This document shows, one piece after another, positions 42,530 to 50,517 of a DNA stretch of 64,000 nucleotides (position 1 is its first letter; every line of letters starts with the position of its first letter). This DNA is from Thermoleophilaceae bacterium (GTDB lineage: Bacteria; Actinomycetota; Thermoleophilia; Solirubrobacterales; Thermoleophilaceae): assembly GCA_040901445.1 (NCBI GenBank), contig JBBDYQ010000001.1:124001-188000 (forward strand), read 5' to 3'. The notes under the pieces are model-generated. The model saw nothing but the letters and a program-made list of their open reading frames with translations, was not told where the DNA came from and did not search any database. A program made the translations under genes and the position numbers.

Positions 42530-43216
42530 CTACACCGCGCTGGGCAGCGGCGCGACTGTGGGCGGCGTGAGAGGAAGCACGATGCGCTCGCCGCGCCGCG
42601 TGAAGCGCAGGCCGATGGCCAGCGCGGCGAGGACCGCCATGACACCGAGGGCGATCTGCGCCCCCACGACGCCCTCCTCGGTCCAGTAGACGTCCTCGAG
42701 CTCGAGCAGCAGCGCCGACTCGTCGAGGGTGAGTCCCATGCCGGCGCCGAAGGGGATCGCCAACACCGGTTCGATGCGCTCGTTGTCGGTGAGGATCGCT
42801 ATCGATCCCGCGACGAATGCCATGACGATGCCCGGCACGAAGTGGTGGATGTGGCGGCGCCCGAGCCGCATGCTGCGGAAGGGACCCACCGCCGCGCGGG
42901 TGCGAAGGCGGTAGGCGATCCCGCGCGACAGCCCGAGCGAGGTGACGAAGCTCACGAGCAGGTTGAAGGTGGCGTTCTCGCGCCGGCTGCCCTCCCGGTA
43001 GCCGGTGATGACCGTCTCCACGGTCTCGGCCACGGCCTCCTCCGCGGCCACCAGGAGCCCGCCGGGCTCGCCGGGGAGCGAGGCCGAGCCGTGCCGCCAG
43101 ACGCGGGCCACCTCGGCCGCCAGCGCCGCGACCGTCGTGGCCACGGCCACGCCGCCGATGGCGATCGTGGCGCGGTCGGTGAGCCGGAAGCCGCGGCGGC
43201 GGGGCAGACGCCCCAT
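42530..43216 (-). CDS. Membrane protein with HIHHF motif
   Basis: This 228-residue membrane protein has about four helices: residues 14-35 (TIAIGGVAVATTVAALAAEVARV), a region near 85-95, 122-142 (FVPGIVMAFVAGSIAIL) and a C-terminal helix. Between the second and third is RLGRRHIHHFVPGI, a histidine-rich motif seen in uncharacterised actinobacterial integral membrane proteins, then DNERIEPVLAIPFGAGMGLTLDESALLLELEDVYW, an acidic loop. The histidines and acidic residues could bind a metal, but no function is known. It begins at 43216, sharing one base with the stop of the acetyltransferase gene upstream. Confidence 0.65.
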   Translation of the reverse strand: MGRLPRRRGFRLTDRATIAIGGVAVATTVAALAAEVARVWRHGSASLPGEPGGLLVAAEEAVAETVETVITGYREGSRRENATFNLLVSFVTSLGLSRGIAYRLRTRAAVGPFRSMRLGRRHIHHFVPGIVMAFVAGSIAILTDNERIEPVLAIPFGAGMGLTLDESALLLELEDVYWTEEGVVGAQIALGVMAVLAALAIGLRFTRRGERIVLPLTPPTVAPLPSAV

Positions 43217-43926
43217 CAGCGCCAGCGCTCCAGCAGGTCCTCGTCCGGCACGTCCCGGACGTGGCGGGCGGGCGCCCCCATCACGAGCGCGCGCGCCGGC
43301 ACGTCGCGGGTGACCACGGAGCCGGCGGCCACGAACGCCTCCTCGCCCACCTCGACCCCCGGCAGCAGGACCGCGCGGCCGCCGATGCGGCAGGCGCGGC
43401 GCAGCGTGGCTCCCACGACCGGGTAGCCGGGCCCGTGGCGGCCCGCGGCGTTGTCGTTGGTGGTGAACACCCCGGGAGCCACGAACACATCGTCCTCGAC
43501 CGTGCTGTAGGCGGTCAGGTAGCAGCCCGTCTGGATCTTCACCCGTGCCCCGATGATCACGTCGTTGTCGACGGCCGACCCGCGGCCCACCACGCTGTCC
43601 TCGCCGACCATCGAGCGCTCGCGCACGTGCGACTGGTCGCCCACCAGCGCGCCGGGGCCGATGCGCGCGCCGGCCACCACGATCGCGCCGGCCGCCACCG
43701 TGGCGCCCGCGCCGATCTCGGCCGGCAGCGGCGCCTCACGGCTGGCCGTGGAGTGCCTGCCGAGCGCCACGGGCTTGCCGAGAACCACCCCGTCCTGGAT
43801 GCGCGCACCGCCGCCCAGGCGCGTGCCCTCGTGGATCACCACGTTCGCACCGAGCTCGACGTCACCGGGCAGCTCCACGCCCTCGCCCAGCAGCAGCCCG
43901 GGGGCGCGCTCAGACGGCCGCAGCAC
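43216..43926 (-). CDS. Hexapeptide-repeat N-acetyltransferase, WbpD/WlbB type
   Basis: This 236-residue protein is built from left-handed beta-helix hexapeptide repeats (VELGANVVIHEGTRLGGGARIQDGVVLG and later IGPGALVGDQSHVRERSMVGEDSVVGRGSAVDNDV). The C-terminal part has GCYLTAYSTVEDDVFVAPGVFTTNDNAAGRHGPGYPVVGATL, typical of enzymes that acetylate the 3-amino group of UDP-2-acetamido-3-amino-hexuronate. Its start overlaps the Gfo/Idh gene by 17 bases. With the three genes upstream it forms part of a diacetamido-hexuronic acid pathway. Confidence 0.82.
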   Translation of the reverse strand: MLRPSERAPGLLLGEGVELPGDVELGANVVIHEGTRLGGGARIQDGVVLGKPVALGRHSTASREAPLPAEIGAGATVAAGAIVVAGARIGPGALVGDQSHVRERSMVGEDSVVGRGSAVDNDVIIGARVKIQTGCYLTAYSTVEDDVFVAPGVFTTNDNAAGRHGPGYPVVGATLRRACRIGGRAVLLPGVEVGEEAFVAAGSVVTRDVPARALVMGAPARHVRDVPDEDLLERWR

Positions 43927-44920
43927 GCCTGTGCCCGCCAGGGTGCGAGCTCCCCTCGAGCGATCGCTGCAGCTCCTCCAGCACCCTCACCACGCGCAGG
44001 CCGGACTCCGCGCCGGAGCGCGGCTCCGCCCCCTCGCGGATGGCCTCCACGAAATGCGCGCACTCCAGGCGCAGCGGCTCGTCGTTGGGCACCTTCGGGC
44101 TCCAGACGTCGCCCGAGCGCTGGATGTACTCGCCGAAGCTCTCGTAGTCCTCGTCGAAGCCCTTGTCGTAGACCGTGAGCTTGCGCTCGGAGTCCATGTC
44201 GTCGAACGTGGCCATCCGCTTCGCGCCCACCACGGTGAAACGGCGCTCCTTGTGCGGGTCGAGCCACGACAGATGCAGGTGCGCGGTCAGGCCCGAGGGA
44301 AAGCGCAGGAACGCGAACACCACGTCCTCCACGCCCTCGCGCATGTACGACTCGCCGACCGCGGTGCACTCGGTGGGCTCCTCGCCGGCCAGGCGCAGCA
44401 CCACGGACACGTCGTGGGCGCCCAGCGACCAGAGCGCGTTCTCGTCCGCTCGCAGCTTGCCGAGGTTGAGGCGGTTGCCGTAGATGTAGAAGAGGCGGCC
44501 GAGCTCGCCGGCGTCCGCCATCTCCTTCAGCCGCTCCAGCCCCGGGTGGTACTCGAGCAGGTGCCCCACCATCAGCGTGCGGCCCGATCCCCTGGCCGCG
44601 GCCACCACCTCCTCCGCCTCGGAGACCGATCGTGCCAGCGGCTTCTCCACGAAGCAGTGCTTGCCGGCCTCGAGCACCTCGCGGGCAAGCTCCGCGTGCG
44701 TGGGCACCGGCGTGGCCACCACCACTGCGTCGGTGTCGGCATCCGCCAGCACCTCGCCCAGCGACTCGGTGGTGCGCGCCCCCGGGAAGCGCGGGCGCAT
44801 GCGCTCGAGCTGCTCGGCCGAGCCGTCGCAGATCCAGCGCAGCTCGGCGCCCGGAAGCCCGTCGAAGTTGCGCGCCAGGTTCGGTCCCCAGTAGCCGAGC
44901 CCGACGACCGCCACCCTCAC
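43910..44920 (-). CDS. Gfo/Idh/MocA-type NAD oxidoreductase, WbpB-like
   Basis: This 336-residue enzyme has a Rossmann start, VRVAVVGLGYWGPNLARNFDGLP, and the family signature ELAREVLEAGKHCFVEKPLARSVSEAEEVV with the EKP motif. The C-domain includes LGAHDVSVVLRLAGEEP, where His may act in catalysis. In WbpB-type proteins it oxidises C3 of UDP-GlcNAcA to a 3-keto form that is then aminated. Placement between WbpA-like and WbpD-like genes supports that, but the aminotransferase is missing here. GTG 44920 is the start at the Rossmann strand. Confidence 0.82.
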   Translation of the reverse strand: MRVAVVGLGYWGPNLARNFDGLPGAELRWICDGSAEQLERMRPRFPGARTTESLGEVLADADTDAVVVATPVPTHAELAREVLEAGKHCFVEKPLARSVSEAEEVVAAARGSGRTLMVGHLLEYHPGLERLKEMADAGELGRLFYIYGNRLNLGKLRADENALWSLGAHDVSVVLRLAGEEPTECTAVGESYMREGVEDVVFAFLRFPSGLTAHLHLSWLDPHKERRFTVVGAKRMATFDDMDSERKLTVYDKGFDEDYESFGEYIQRSGDVWSPKVPNDEPLRLECAHFVEAIREGAEPRSGAESGLRVVRVLEELQRSLEGSSHPGGHRRAAAV

Positions 44921-44946
44921 CGGGCCACCCTCACGGGCGCAGGCGC

Positions 44947-46194
44947 TCACAGGCGCACCAGGTTGCCCGCCTCGATGCCGCGTGTCACGCCGCGGAAGTC
45001 CACGACGAGCGGGGCGTTCTCCACCACCGTGTGCAGGTCGAGGCCCGGGTGGGCGGTGACGATCACGGCGCAGTCGACGCCATCGAGGACGGCGTCCAGC
45101 GGCTCGGAGCGCAGGCCGTGCTCGGGGACCTCGGGCACGTGCTCGTCGTGGTAGACCACCTGCCCGCCGCGTCCCGACAGCAGCTCGATGATCTTCAGCG
45201 CCGGCGATTCCCGGAGATCCCCCACGCCGGCCTTGTAGGAGACGCCGAGGATCGCGATCTTCGATCCCCGCACCGCCTTGGAGTGCTCGTTGAGCGCGCG
45301 GGTGACCTTCTCCACGCAGAAGTAGGGCATGTGCTGGTTGACCTCGCCCGCCAGCTCGATGAAGTGCGCGGTGACGTCGAACTCGCGGGCGCGCCAGGCG
45401 AGGTAGAAGGGGTCCACCGGCAGGCAGTGGCCGCCCATCCCCGGGCCGGGGTCGAAGCGCATGAAGCCGTAGGGCTTGGTGGCGGCGGCGTCCACCACCT
45501 CCCAGATGTCGATGTCCATCCGGTCGGCGAGGATCGCAAGCTCGTTGACCAGCGCGATGTTCACCGAGCGGAAGATGTTCTCCAGCAGCTTGCTGAGCTC
45601 CGCCGACTCCGGGTTGGAGACCTCGATCACCTGGTCGCAGACCTGGCGGTACAGGGCCACGGCGCGCTCGAGGCACGCGTCCGTGAGGCCGCCGACCACC
45701 TTGGGGGTGGTGCGCAGCGTGAAGTCGGTGCGGCCCGGGTCGACCCGCTCGGGCGAGAAGGCCACGTTGAAGTCCTCCCCGGCGGCCAGGCCCGACTCCT
45801 CCAGCAGCGGCACCAGCCGCTCGCGGGTCGTGCCCGGATACGTGGTGGACTCGAGGATCACGAGCTGGCCCTTGCGCAGCACGCTGGCGAGCTTGGTGCC
45901 CGAGGCCATGAGCGGGCCCAGGTCGGGCTCGCGGTTCTCGGTGAGCGGGGTGGGCACCGCGATGAGCACGGCATCGCAGTCCGGCAGCGCCGCGTAGTCG
46001 GTGGTCGCCGAGAGGCGGTGGCCGATCGCCGCGAGCTGCTCCGAGGGCACGTCCTCGATGTAGCTCTCCCCGCGCTCCAGCGCCTGCGCGCGGCGCGCGT
46101 CGGTGTCCACGCCCACGACGTCGTGGCCCGCCTCGCAGAACGCGACGGCCAGCGGCACGCCCACGTACCCGAGCCCGATGATCCCGATCTTCAT
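44947..46194 (-). CDS. UDP-N-acetylglucosamine 6-dehydrogenase, WbpA-like
   Basis: This 415-residue enzyme oxidises a UDP-hexosamine to its uronic acid in two NAD-dependent steps. It shows KIGIIGLGYVGVPLAVAFCEAGHDVVGVD, VPTPLTENREPDLGPL, LESTTYPGTT, AFSPERVDPG, ELSKLLENIFRSVNIALVNELA and the active-site block GPGMGGHCLPVDPFYLAW with the catalytic Cys. The C-domain has GVSYKAGVGDLRESPALKII. The stop-start overlap (ATGA) with the 2-epimerase gene upstream couples the two. The family is clear; whether it acts on GlcNAc or ManNAc is not. Confidence 0.88.
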   Translation of the reverse strand: MKIGIIGLGYVGVPLAVAFCEAGHDVVGVDTDARRAQALERGESYIEDVPSEQLAAIGHRLSATTDYAALPDCDAVLIAVPTPLTENREPDLGPLMASGTKLASVLRKGQLVILESTTYPGTTRERLVPLLEESGLAAGEDFNVAFSPERVDPGRTDFTLRTTPKVVGGLTDACLERAVALYRQVCDQVIEVSNPESAELSKLLENIFRSVNIALVNELAILADRMDIDIWEVVDAAATKPYGFMRFDPGPGMGGHCLPVDPFYLAWRAREFDVTAHFIELAGEVNQHMPYFCVEKVTRALNEHSKAVRGSKIAILGVSYKAGVGDLRESPALKIIELLSGRGGQVVYHDEHVPEVPEHGLRSEPLDAVLDGVDCAVIVTAHPGLDLHTVVENAPLVVDFRGVTRGIEAGNLVRL

Positions 46195-47270
46195 GGGTCT
46201 GGAGTGTATGAGGACAGCACGTCCCGGATCCGGCTCCCGGCCTGGCCGCGGCCGTAGAGATCGGGGCGATCGCCGTCCGGGCGCGGACGCGCCAGGGCGG
46301 CCAGGGCGGCGTCTCTGTCGAGGTCCACGAGCACGTTCCAGCCCGCGTCGACAGTCTCGATCCACTCTGTGGTGTCGCGCATCGTCACGCACGGCGTGCC
46401 CAGCAGGTACGCCTCCTTCTGGACGCCGCCGGAGTCCGTGAGCAGCACGCGGGCGTGCCGCGCCAACTCCAGGAAGTCGAGGTAGCCGATCGGGGGCGCC
46501 AGCCGCAGCCGCTCGGCGGCCTCCAGCCGCCGGATCAGGCCACCGGCCTCGAGTCGCGCGCGCGTGCGCGGGTGCACGGGGAAGACGGTCGGCTCCGGCA
46601 GCGCCTCCAGCAGCTCCACGAGGCGGACGAGCCGCCGCGGGTCGTCCACGTTGCCGGCGCGGTGGGCGGTGGCGAGCAGGAAGCCCCCGGGCTCCACGCC
46701 GTGCTCCTCGAGCGCGCGCGAGCGCTGCTGCGCCACCCCGGCGAAGCGCAGCGACACGTCGGCCATCACGTCGCCCACGAGATGCACGCCCTCGTGGATG
46801 CCCTCGCGCGCGAGGTTCTCGACCGCGGTCTGAGTCGAACACAGCAGCAGGTCGCTGGCGTGGTCGGTCAAGACGCGGTTGAACTCCTCGGGCATCGCGC
46901 GGTCGAACGAGCGCATGCCCGCCTCCACGTGGGCCACCGGCACCCGCGCCTGCGCAGCGGCGAGGGCGCCGGCGAGAGTCGAGTTCGTGTCCCCGTAGAC
47001 GAGCACCAGGTCCGGCGAGGTGTCCCCGATCACGTGCTCCAGCGCGGCGACGATGCGGGCCGTCTGCTCCGTGTTCGTGCCGCCCCCGGCTCCCAGCTGG
47101 CGATCCGGCTCGGGCACGCCCAGCTCGTCGAAGAAGATCCGTGAGAGCTCGTCGTCGTAGTGCTGGCCGGTGTGGACCAGCACCTCCTCGTGGAGCTCGC
47201 GCAGCAGCAGCGAGACCGCCGCGGCCTTGACGAACTGCGGTCGGTTGCCGACTATCGTGAGGATTCGCAT
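46191..47270 (-). CDS. UDP-N-acetylglucosamine 2-epimerase-like enzyme (WecB/WbpI type)
   Basis: This 359-residue enzyme interconverts UDP-GlcNAc and UDP-ManNAc, or the matching 2,3-diacetamido-uronic forms. Typical blocks are RILTIVGNRPQFVKAAAV, EVLVHTGQHYDDELSRIFFDELGVPEPD, LVYGDTNSTLAGALAAAQARVPVAHVEAGMRSFD, MPEEFNRVLTDHASDLLLCST and LLTDSGGVQKEAYLLGTPCVTMRDTTEW. In pathways with WbpA/B/D enzymes the epimerase acts last (WbpI). The ATG abuts the ATG of a tiny gene on the other strand (47271). Confidence 0.9.
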   Translation of the reverse strand: MRILTIVGNRPQFVKAAAVSLLLRELHEEVLVHTGQHYDDELSRIFFDELGVPEPDRQLGAGGGTNTEQTARIVAALEHVIGDTSPDLVLVYGDTNSTLAGALAAAQARVPVAHVEAGMRSFDRAMPEEFNRVLTDHASDLLLCSTQTAVENLAREGIHEGVHLVGDVMADVSLRFAGVAQQRSRALEEHGVEPGGFLLATAHRAGNVDDPRRLVRLVELLEALPEPTVFPVHPRTRARLEAGGLIRRLEAAERLRLAPPIGYLDFLELARHARVLLTDSGGVQKEAYLLGTPCVTMRDTTEWIETVDAGWNVLVDLDRDAALAALARPRPDGDRPDLYGRGQAGSRIRDVLSSYTPDP

Positions 47271-47375
47271 ATGGGACTCGTGGGAAAGATCGCCGGTCTG
47301 GCCGCCGGCCTCGTGAAGCACGCCGCGTGGTACGTGAGCTACCACGTCGGCGGCGGCACACGCCGGGAAGACTAG
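47271..47375 (+). CDS. Possible 34-residue small protein
   Basis: A reading frame of 34 residues, MGLVGKIAGLAAGLVKHAAWYVS followed by a short YHVGGGTRRED tail, begins at an ATG that directly abuts the start of the epimerase gene. A GAGG motif lies 8 bases upstream. The first half is hydrophobic and could lie in the membrane. Its stop codon overlaps the stop of the aminotransferase gene. It may be a real small protein filling this narrow gap, but nothing is conserved that I recognise. Confidence 0.4.
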   Translation: MGLVGKIAGLAAGLVKHAAWYVSYHVGGGTRRED

Positions 47376-48184
47376 GTGGCCAGGGCCTCCTGGATGTAGG
47401 CGCCGACTCGCTCGGCCGCCTCCCTCGTGCGCGGCCCGGGCTCGCCGAAGTCGCGCCCCTCGATGACCGCCACCGGCTGCACCTCGCGCGTGGTGGACGC
47501 CAGGAACGCCTCGCTCGCGCCCGCGAGCAGGTCGTCCAGCGCAACCGGGGCCTCGCGCACGTCGCACTCCTCCATCACGATCCGGCGCGTGATCGAGGCG
47601 AGGATGTGGTCGTCCAGCGGCGGCGTGGACAGGTGGCCGTCGCCATCCGCCCAGAAGAAGCTCGACGTGGGCGCCTCGAGAACACGGCCGTGCGGCGTGA
47701 CCAGCAGCGCCTCGTCGAAGCCGCGCTCGCGGGCCAGGCGGCCGGCCAGCATGTTGCCCGCGTAGGAGAGCGATTTGATGCCGTCGAGCACGCGCGTGGG
47801 CGCGTAGGACACGGCCCCGAGCCGGATGCGGTCCGCGACGGGCGGCAGCTGCTCGGTGACCAGCAGCCGGCGCCCGCCACGGGTTATCACGAGCCGCAGG
47901 CAGCCGTCGAACGCCTCCCCCCCACGCTCGGCCAGCAGCTCGCCGGCCTCCTGGCCGAACGCGCGCCGGTCCACCTCCACACCCAGGCGCAGGTTGTGCG
48001 CGGAGCGCTCCATGCGGTCGAGGTGCTCGGCGAGAGCGAAGGGGCGACCGTCGTACACGCGCAGCACCTCGAAGACCCCGTCGCCGCGCAGCAACCCCTC
48101 GTCGGTGACGGGGAGGAAGGTCTCGCCGGCCGGCCCGATGCGGCCGTCGAGGCAGGCGAGCTCAGCGCTGGAGGTGTCGGCCAC
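47372..48184 (-). CDS. Class IV PLP-dependent aminotransferase/PabC-like lyase
   Basis: This 270-residue enzyme belongs to fold-type IV PLP enzymes, which include branched-chain aminotransferases, D-amino acid transaminases and 4-amino-4-deoxychorismate lyase. It has LLRGDGVFEVLRVYDGRPFALAEHLDRMERSA, the catalytic Lys in LDGIKSLSYAGNMLAGRLA, and ALLVTPHGRVLEAPTSSFFWADGDGHLSTPPLDDHILASITR. The gene starts with GTG 9 bases downstream of a tRNA-Lys gene and may be co-transcribed with it. PabC is the most likely function because of its length, but no pab gene is near. Confidence 0.82.
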   Translation of the reverse strand: MADTSSAELACLDGRIGPAGETFLPVTDEGLLRGDGVFEVLRVYDGRPFALAEHLDRMERSAHNLRLGVEVDRRAFGQEAGELLAERGGEAFDGCLRLVITRGGRRLLVTEQLPPVADRIRLGAVSYAPTRVLDGIKSLSYAGNMLAGRLARERGFDEALLVTPHGRVLEAPTSSFFWADGDGHLSTPPLDDHILASITRRIVMEECDVREAPVALDDLLAGASEAFLASTTREVQPVAVIEGRDFGEPGPRTREAAERVGAYIQEALAT

Positions 48185-48193
48185 TGGGAAACA

Positions 48194-48266
48194 TGCCCCC
48201 GCCAGGGATCGAACCTGGAACCTTGGGATTAAGAGTCCCCTGCTCTACCAATTGAGCTACGGAGGC
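48194..48266 (-). tRNA. tRNA-Lys (anticodon CTT)
   Basis: A complete 73-base tRNA on the minus strand. Acceptor arms GCCTCCG and CGGGGGC pair with one T-G wobble. The D arm is GCTC/GAGC and the T arm CCAGG-TTCGATC-CCTGG. The anticodon loop CTCTTAA gives CTT (lysine, AAG). The first pair of the anticodon stem is G-A, and the rest is regular. No CCA is encoded. The class IV aminotransferase gene follows 9 bases downstream. Confidence 0.95.
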
Positions 48267-48310
48267 GCGCGGGAGGCGGAATTGTAGAACGACGCGGGAC
48301 TCCCGGACCG

Positions 48311-48664
48311 CTACCCGCCCGAGGCCACGCCCGAGAGCGCGTCCTCGCGGGACTCGTGGATCGGGAAGACCCGGTCGAGCCCCGTGATCTCGAAGATCTT
48401 GAGGATGTTCTGATCGCTGCACACGAGCGCGAGCGAGCCGCCGACCGGGCGCAGGCGCTTGACGCCACCCACCAGCACGCCGAGCGTGGTGGAGTCGATG
48501 AAGGTGGCCTTGGAGAGGTCCACCACGACCTGCTTCTTTCCGCCGTCGATGACCTGGACCATCCGCTCCTTGAACTCGGGCGCGGTGTAGAGGTCCACCT
48601 CGCCGCCGAGCTCGATCACGTGCGTCTCGGCGTCGACCTCTTCATCGTGGATGTGGAAGTTCAC
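48311..48664 (-). CDS. STAS-domain anti-anti-sigma factor
   Basis: This 117-residue protein has the STAS fold of SpoIIAA/RsbV. It has a first strand (NFHIHDEEVDAETHVIELGGEVDLYTAPEFKERM), then the phosphorylatable serine in KATFIDSTTLGVLVGGVKRL, and ends with LALVCSDQNILKIFEITGLDRVFPIHESREDAL. Dephosphorylated protein would bind an anti-sigma kinase and free a sigma factor. GTG 48664 is preferred for its GGGAGCCAG leader and family length, with TACGAT (48726-48721) as a possible -10 box. An anti-sigma-like protein is encoded at 27825-28184, but pairing is not shown. Confidence 0.88.
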   Translation of the reverse strand: MNFHIHDEEVDAETHVIELGGEVDLYTAPEFKERMVQVIDGGKKQVVVDLSKATFIDSTTLGVLVGGVKRLRPVGGSLALVCSDQNILKIFEITGLDRVFPIHESREDALSGVASGG

Positions 48665-48738
48665 CTGGCTCCCTCGGTTCGTGGTTCGCTTGCCGCCGGG
48701 ACCAGACAGCAGCGACCGGAATCGTAGGCGGTCGGGGC

Positions 48739-49431
48739 TCATTCGCCCGCCGCACCGTCTCCCTGCTGGCCTCCCTGGGCCTGCTGGATGGCGCTGGCGG
48801 CCTTCGCCTGTTCCACCTGGTCTGTGACGGTACTACGTTGGTCGCGCGGAGCGAGCTCGATGGCCCGCTGGCCGGCGAGGTCGGCCGTCCGCGTGTCTCC
48901 GGCCAGCGAGGCGTACTGCACGAGGCGGAGGTAGGACTGGGACGTCTCGTCCGCGCGCGCGAGTGTCTGCGCGGTGTCCACCGCCTTGTCGAGCTGGTTG
49001 AGCGCCCCGGGGCCATACGCCTGGAGCATCAGGTTGGCCAGGCTCTCGTCGATCGGATCGGGGTCGGTCGCGAGATAGCGCTCCCATGCGGCCGCGGCCG
49101 CGCGCAGCTCGTCCTGGGACTCGGGCGGGAAAGTGGTGGCCTGGCCGGCCGAGGAGCTGGCGAGCTGGTAGTTGGCCCGCACGAGCGCCTTGAGCGCCTC
49201 CTCGTCGCGCGGGTTGCGCTCGAGGCGCTCCTGCGCCTGAGTGCGGCGGTCCTCGAACGTGTCGTCGGCGTTGGAGACGTTGCCCTGACGGTCGCTGAAC
49301 GCGTCGAACAGGCCGCCCGACACGTCGCCGCCGATGCCGAACAGCACGAGGCCGCCGCCCATGAGGACGGCGAGCGTGAGGTAGACGACCTGGACGAGCC
49401 GGCGCCGCTTGCCTTTGAGGTCGAAGAGCAT
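48739..49431 (-). CDS. Membrane-anchored TPR-like protein
   Basis: This 230-residue protein has an N-terminal membrane helix (VQVVYLTLAVLMGGGLVLFGI) and a glycine-rich spacer, then a helical repeat region of TPR type, seen in NPRDEEALKALVRANYQLASS, AAAAWERYLATDPDPIDESLANLMLQAYGPGALNQLDKAV and SYLRLVQYASLAGDTRTADLAGQRAIELAPRD. The end is glutamine- and glycine-rich. TPR domains bind other proteins. It sits directly behind tatC (8 bases), so it might aid export or membrane complexes, but its role is unknown. Confidence 0.72.
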   Translation of the reverse strand: MLFDLKGKRRRLVQVVYLTLAVLMGGGLVLFGIGGDVSGGLFDAFSDRQGNVSNADDTFEDRRTQAQERLERNPRDEEALKALVRANYQLASSSAGQATTFPPESQDELRAAAAAWERYLATDPDPIDESLANLMLQAYGPGALNQLDKAVDTAQTLARADETSQSYLRLVQYASLAGDTRTADLAGQRAIELAPRDQRSTVTDQVEQAKAASAIQQAQGGQQGDGAAGE

Positions 49432-49439
49432 GTCGGTGG

Positions 49440-50210
49440 TCAGGGGCCTTCGGTGGACGCGCGTTCGTCGTCGCCCGCCTCGTCGGGCGGCCGGCCGAAG
49501 GCGGCAGCGAGGAGGATAGACACCTCGTACAGGATGATCAGCGGGACCATCTCCAGCAGCAGCGTCACCGGGTCGATGGTGGGCAGCAGGGCCGCCACCA
49601 CGGCCATGCCGAGGATCGCGTAGCGGCGGTTCTTCCTGAGCTGGGCGACGCTGACGATGCCCAGCCGCGTGACGGCCAGGACGCCCACCGGCACCTGAAA
49701 CAGGACTCCCATCGCGGCGAGCAGCAGCGCGGCGAAGCTGTAGTAGTCGCGCGCCCGCAGCTGCGTGTTGAACTCGTCGGCGTTGAAGCCGAGCAGGAAG
49801 TCGATCGCCGGGCCCAGGATCACGAAGTAGGCGAACACGACGCCGCCTATGAAGAGCACCGGTACCAGCAGCAGCAGCGGGAACGCCACCCGCCGCTCCG
49901 CCGGGCTGAAAGCGGGCAGGACGAACGCGTAGATCTGGTAGAGGATCAGCGGCAGCGCGAGGACGATGGCCGCGTACAGCGCGATCGTGATGGTGGTGAG
50001 GAAGGGCTCGGTGGGCCCCAGCGTGATGGGCTCCTGCCCATCGGGGAGGGGCTCGTTCAGCAGGTCGAGGATCGCGTGGTTCTGCCAGCCGCAGAGAGCG
50101 AACGCCACACCCAGGCCGAGCAGCGAGATGACGATGCGGGAGCGAAGCTCGTCGAGATGGTCGACGACGCTCAGGCGGTCGTCGTGGGAGACCGGCTTGA
50201 TCTTGGCCAC
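49440..50210 (-). CDS. tatC: Twin-arginine translocase subunit TatC
   Basis: This 256-residue membrane protein has six helices and recognises twin-arginine signals in the Tat system, which moves folded proteins. Family blocks are DRLSVVDHLDELRSRIVISLLGL, the loop EPFLTTI, ALPLILYQIYAFVLPAFSPAERR and PAIDFLLGFNADEFNTQL. It lies 18 bases after tatA on the same strand and is followed by a TPR-like protein. The bc complex Rieske protein encoded nearby has a Tat-type signal (TRRGLFTGG) and could be a client. Confidence 0.95.
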   Translation of the reverse strand: MAKIKPVSHDDRLSVVDHLDELRSRIVISLLGLGVAFALCGWQNHAILDLLNEPLPDGQEPITLGPTEPFLTTITIALYAAIVLALPLILYQIYAFVLPAFSPAERRVAFPLLLLVPVLFIGGVVFAYFVILGPAIDFLLGFNADEFNTQLRARDYYSFAALLLAAMGVLFQVPVGVLAVTRLGIVSVAQLRKNRRYAILGMAVVAALLPTIDPVTLLLEMVPLIILYEVSILLAAAFGRPPDEAGDDERASTEGP

Positions 50211-50228
50211 GGGCGGCGGGAGGAGCGG

Positions 50229-50471
50229 CTAGGAGGCGTCCGCGGAGCTCTTCTCGCGACGCTCGGCGGATGCCTGCTCGTCGGACTCCGCCTTGGTCAG
50301 CTCCGGCCGGTCCTCGTCCTCGTCATCGGAGTCCTTGCCGGTGACGGAGTCCTTGAACTCGCGCATGCCCCTGCCCAGGGACCTGCCGAGGTCGGGCAGG
50401 CGCTTGGGCCCGAAGATGATCAGGACGATCACGAGAACGATGACTATTTCGAGTGGGCCGATGTTGGGCAT
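50229..50471 (-). CDS. tatA: Twin-arginine translocase subunit TatA
   Basis: This 80-residue protein has a short N-terminal membrane helix (PLEIVIVLVIVLIIFGPKRLPDLGRSLGRGMREFKDSV), with the FGPKRLP hinge and amphipathic helix of TatA, and an acidic, charged tail. It forms the pore-like part of the Tat system with TatC, encoded just downstream. A GAGGAACC Shine-Dalgarno lies 7 bases before the ATG. GATCCG (50497-50502) and CGGATC (50512-50517) form an inverted repeat between this gene and dcd. Confidence 0.93.
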   Translation of the reverse strand: MPNIGPLEIVIVLVIVLIIFGPKRLPDLGRSLGRGMREFKDSVTGKDSDDEDEDRPELTKAESDEQASAERREKSSADAS

Positions 50472-50496
50472 GGCGGTTCCTCAGCGTCTGGTTTCG

Positions 50497-50517
50497 GATC
50501 CGATGGTAGACCGGATC
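50497..50517. terminator. Inverted repeat between dcd and tatA
   Basis: GATCCG (50497-50502) and CGGATC (50512-50517) form a 6-base stem with a 9-base loop across the dcd stop codon. It may attenuate readthrough into tatA. Confidence 0.35.

Noticed and set aside
44947-47544. An 865-residue minus-strand frame covering the dehydrogenase and part of the epimerase region
   Set aside because: The first half is an out-of-phase shadow of the epimerase gene. The real dehydrogenase starts at 46194 (RILT-containing epimerase and KIGI-containing dehydrogenase motifs each begin at their own start codons).
47372-48184. The class IV aminotransferase as the missing WbpE step
   Set aside because: WbpE belongs to the fold-type I DegT family, and this protein is fold-type IV with the lysine in a different context, so it is unlikely to aminate the 3-keto sugar.
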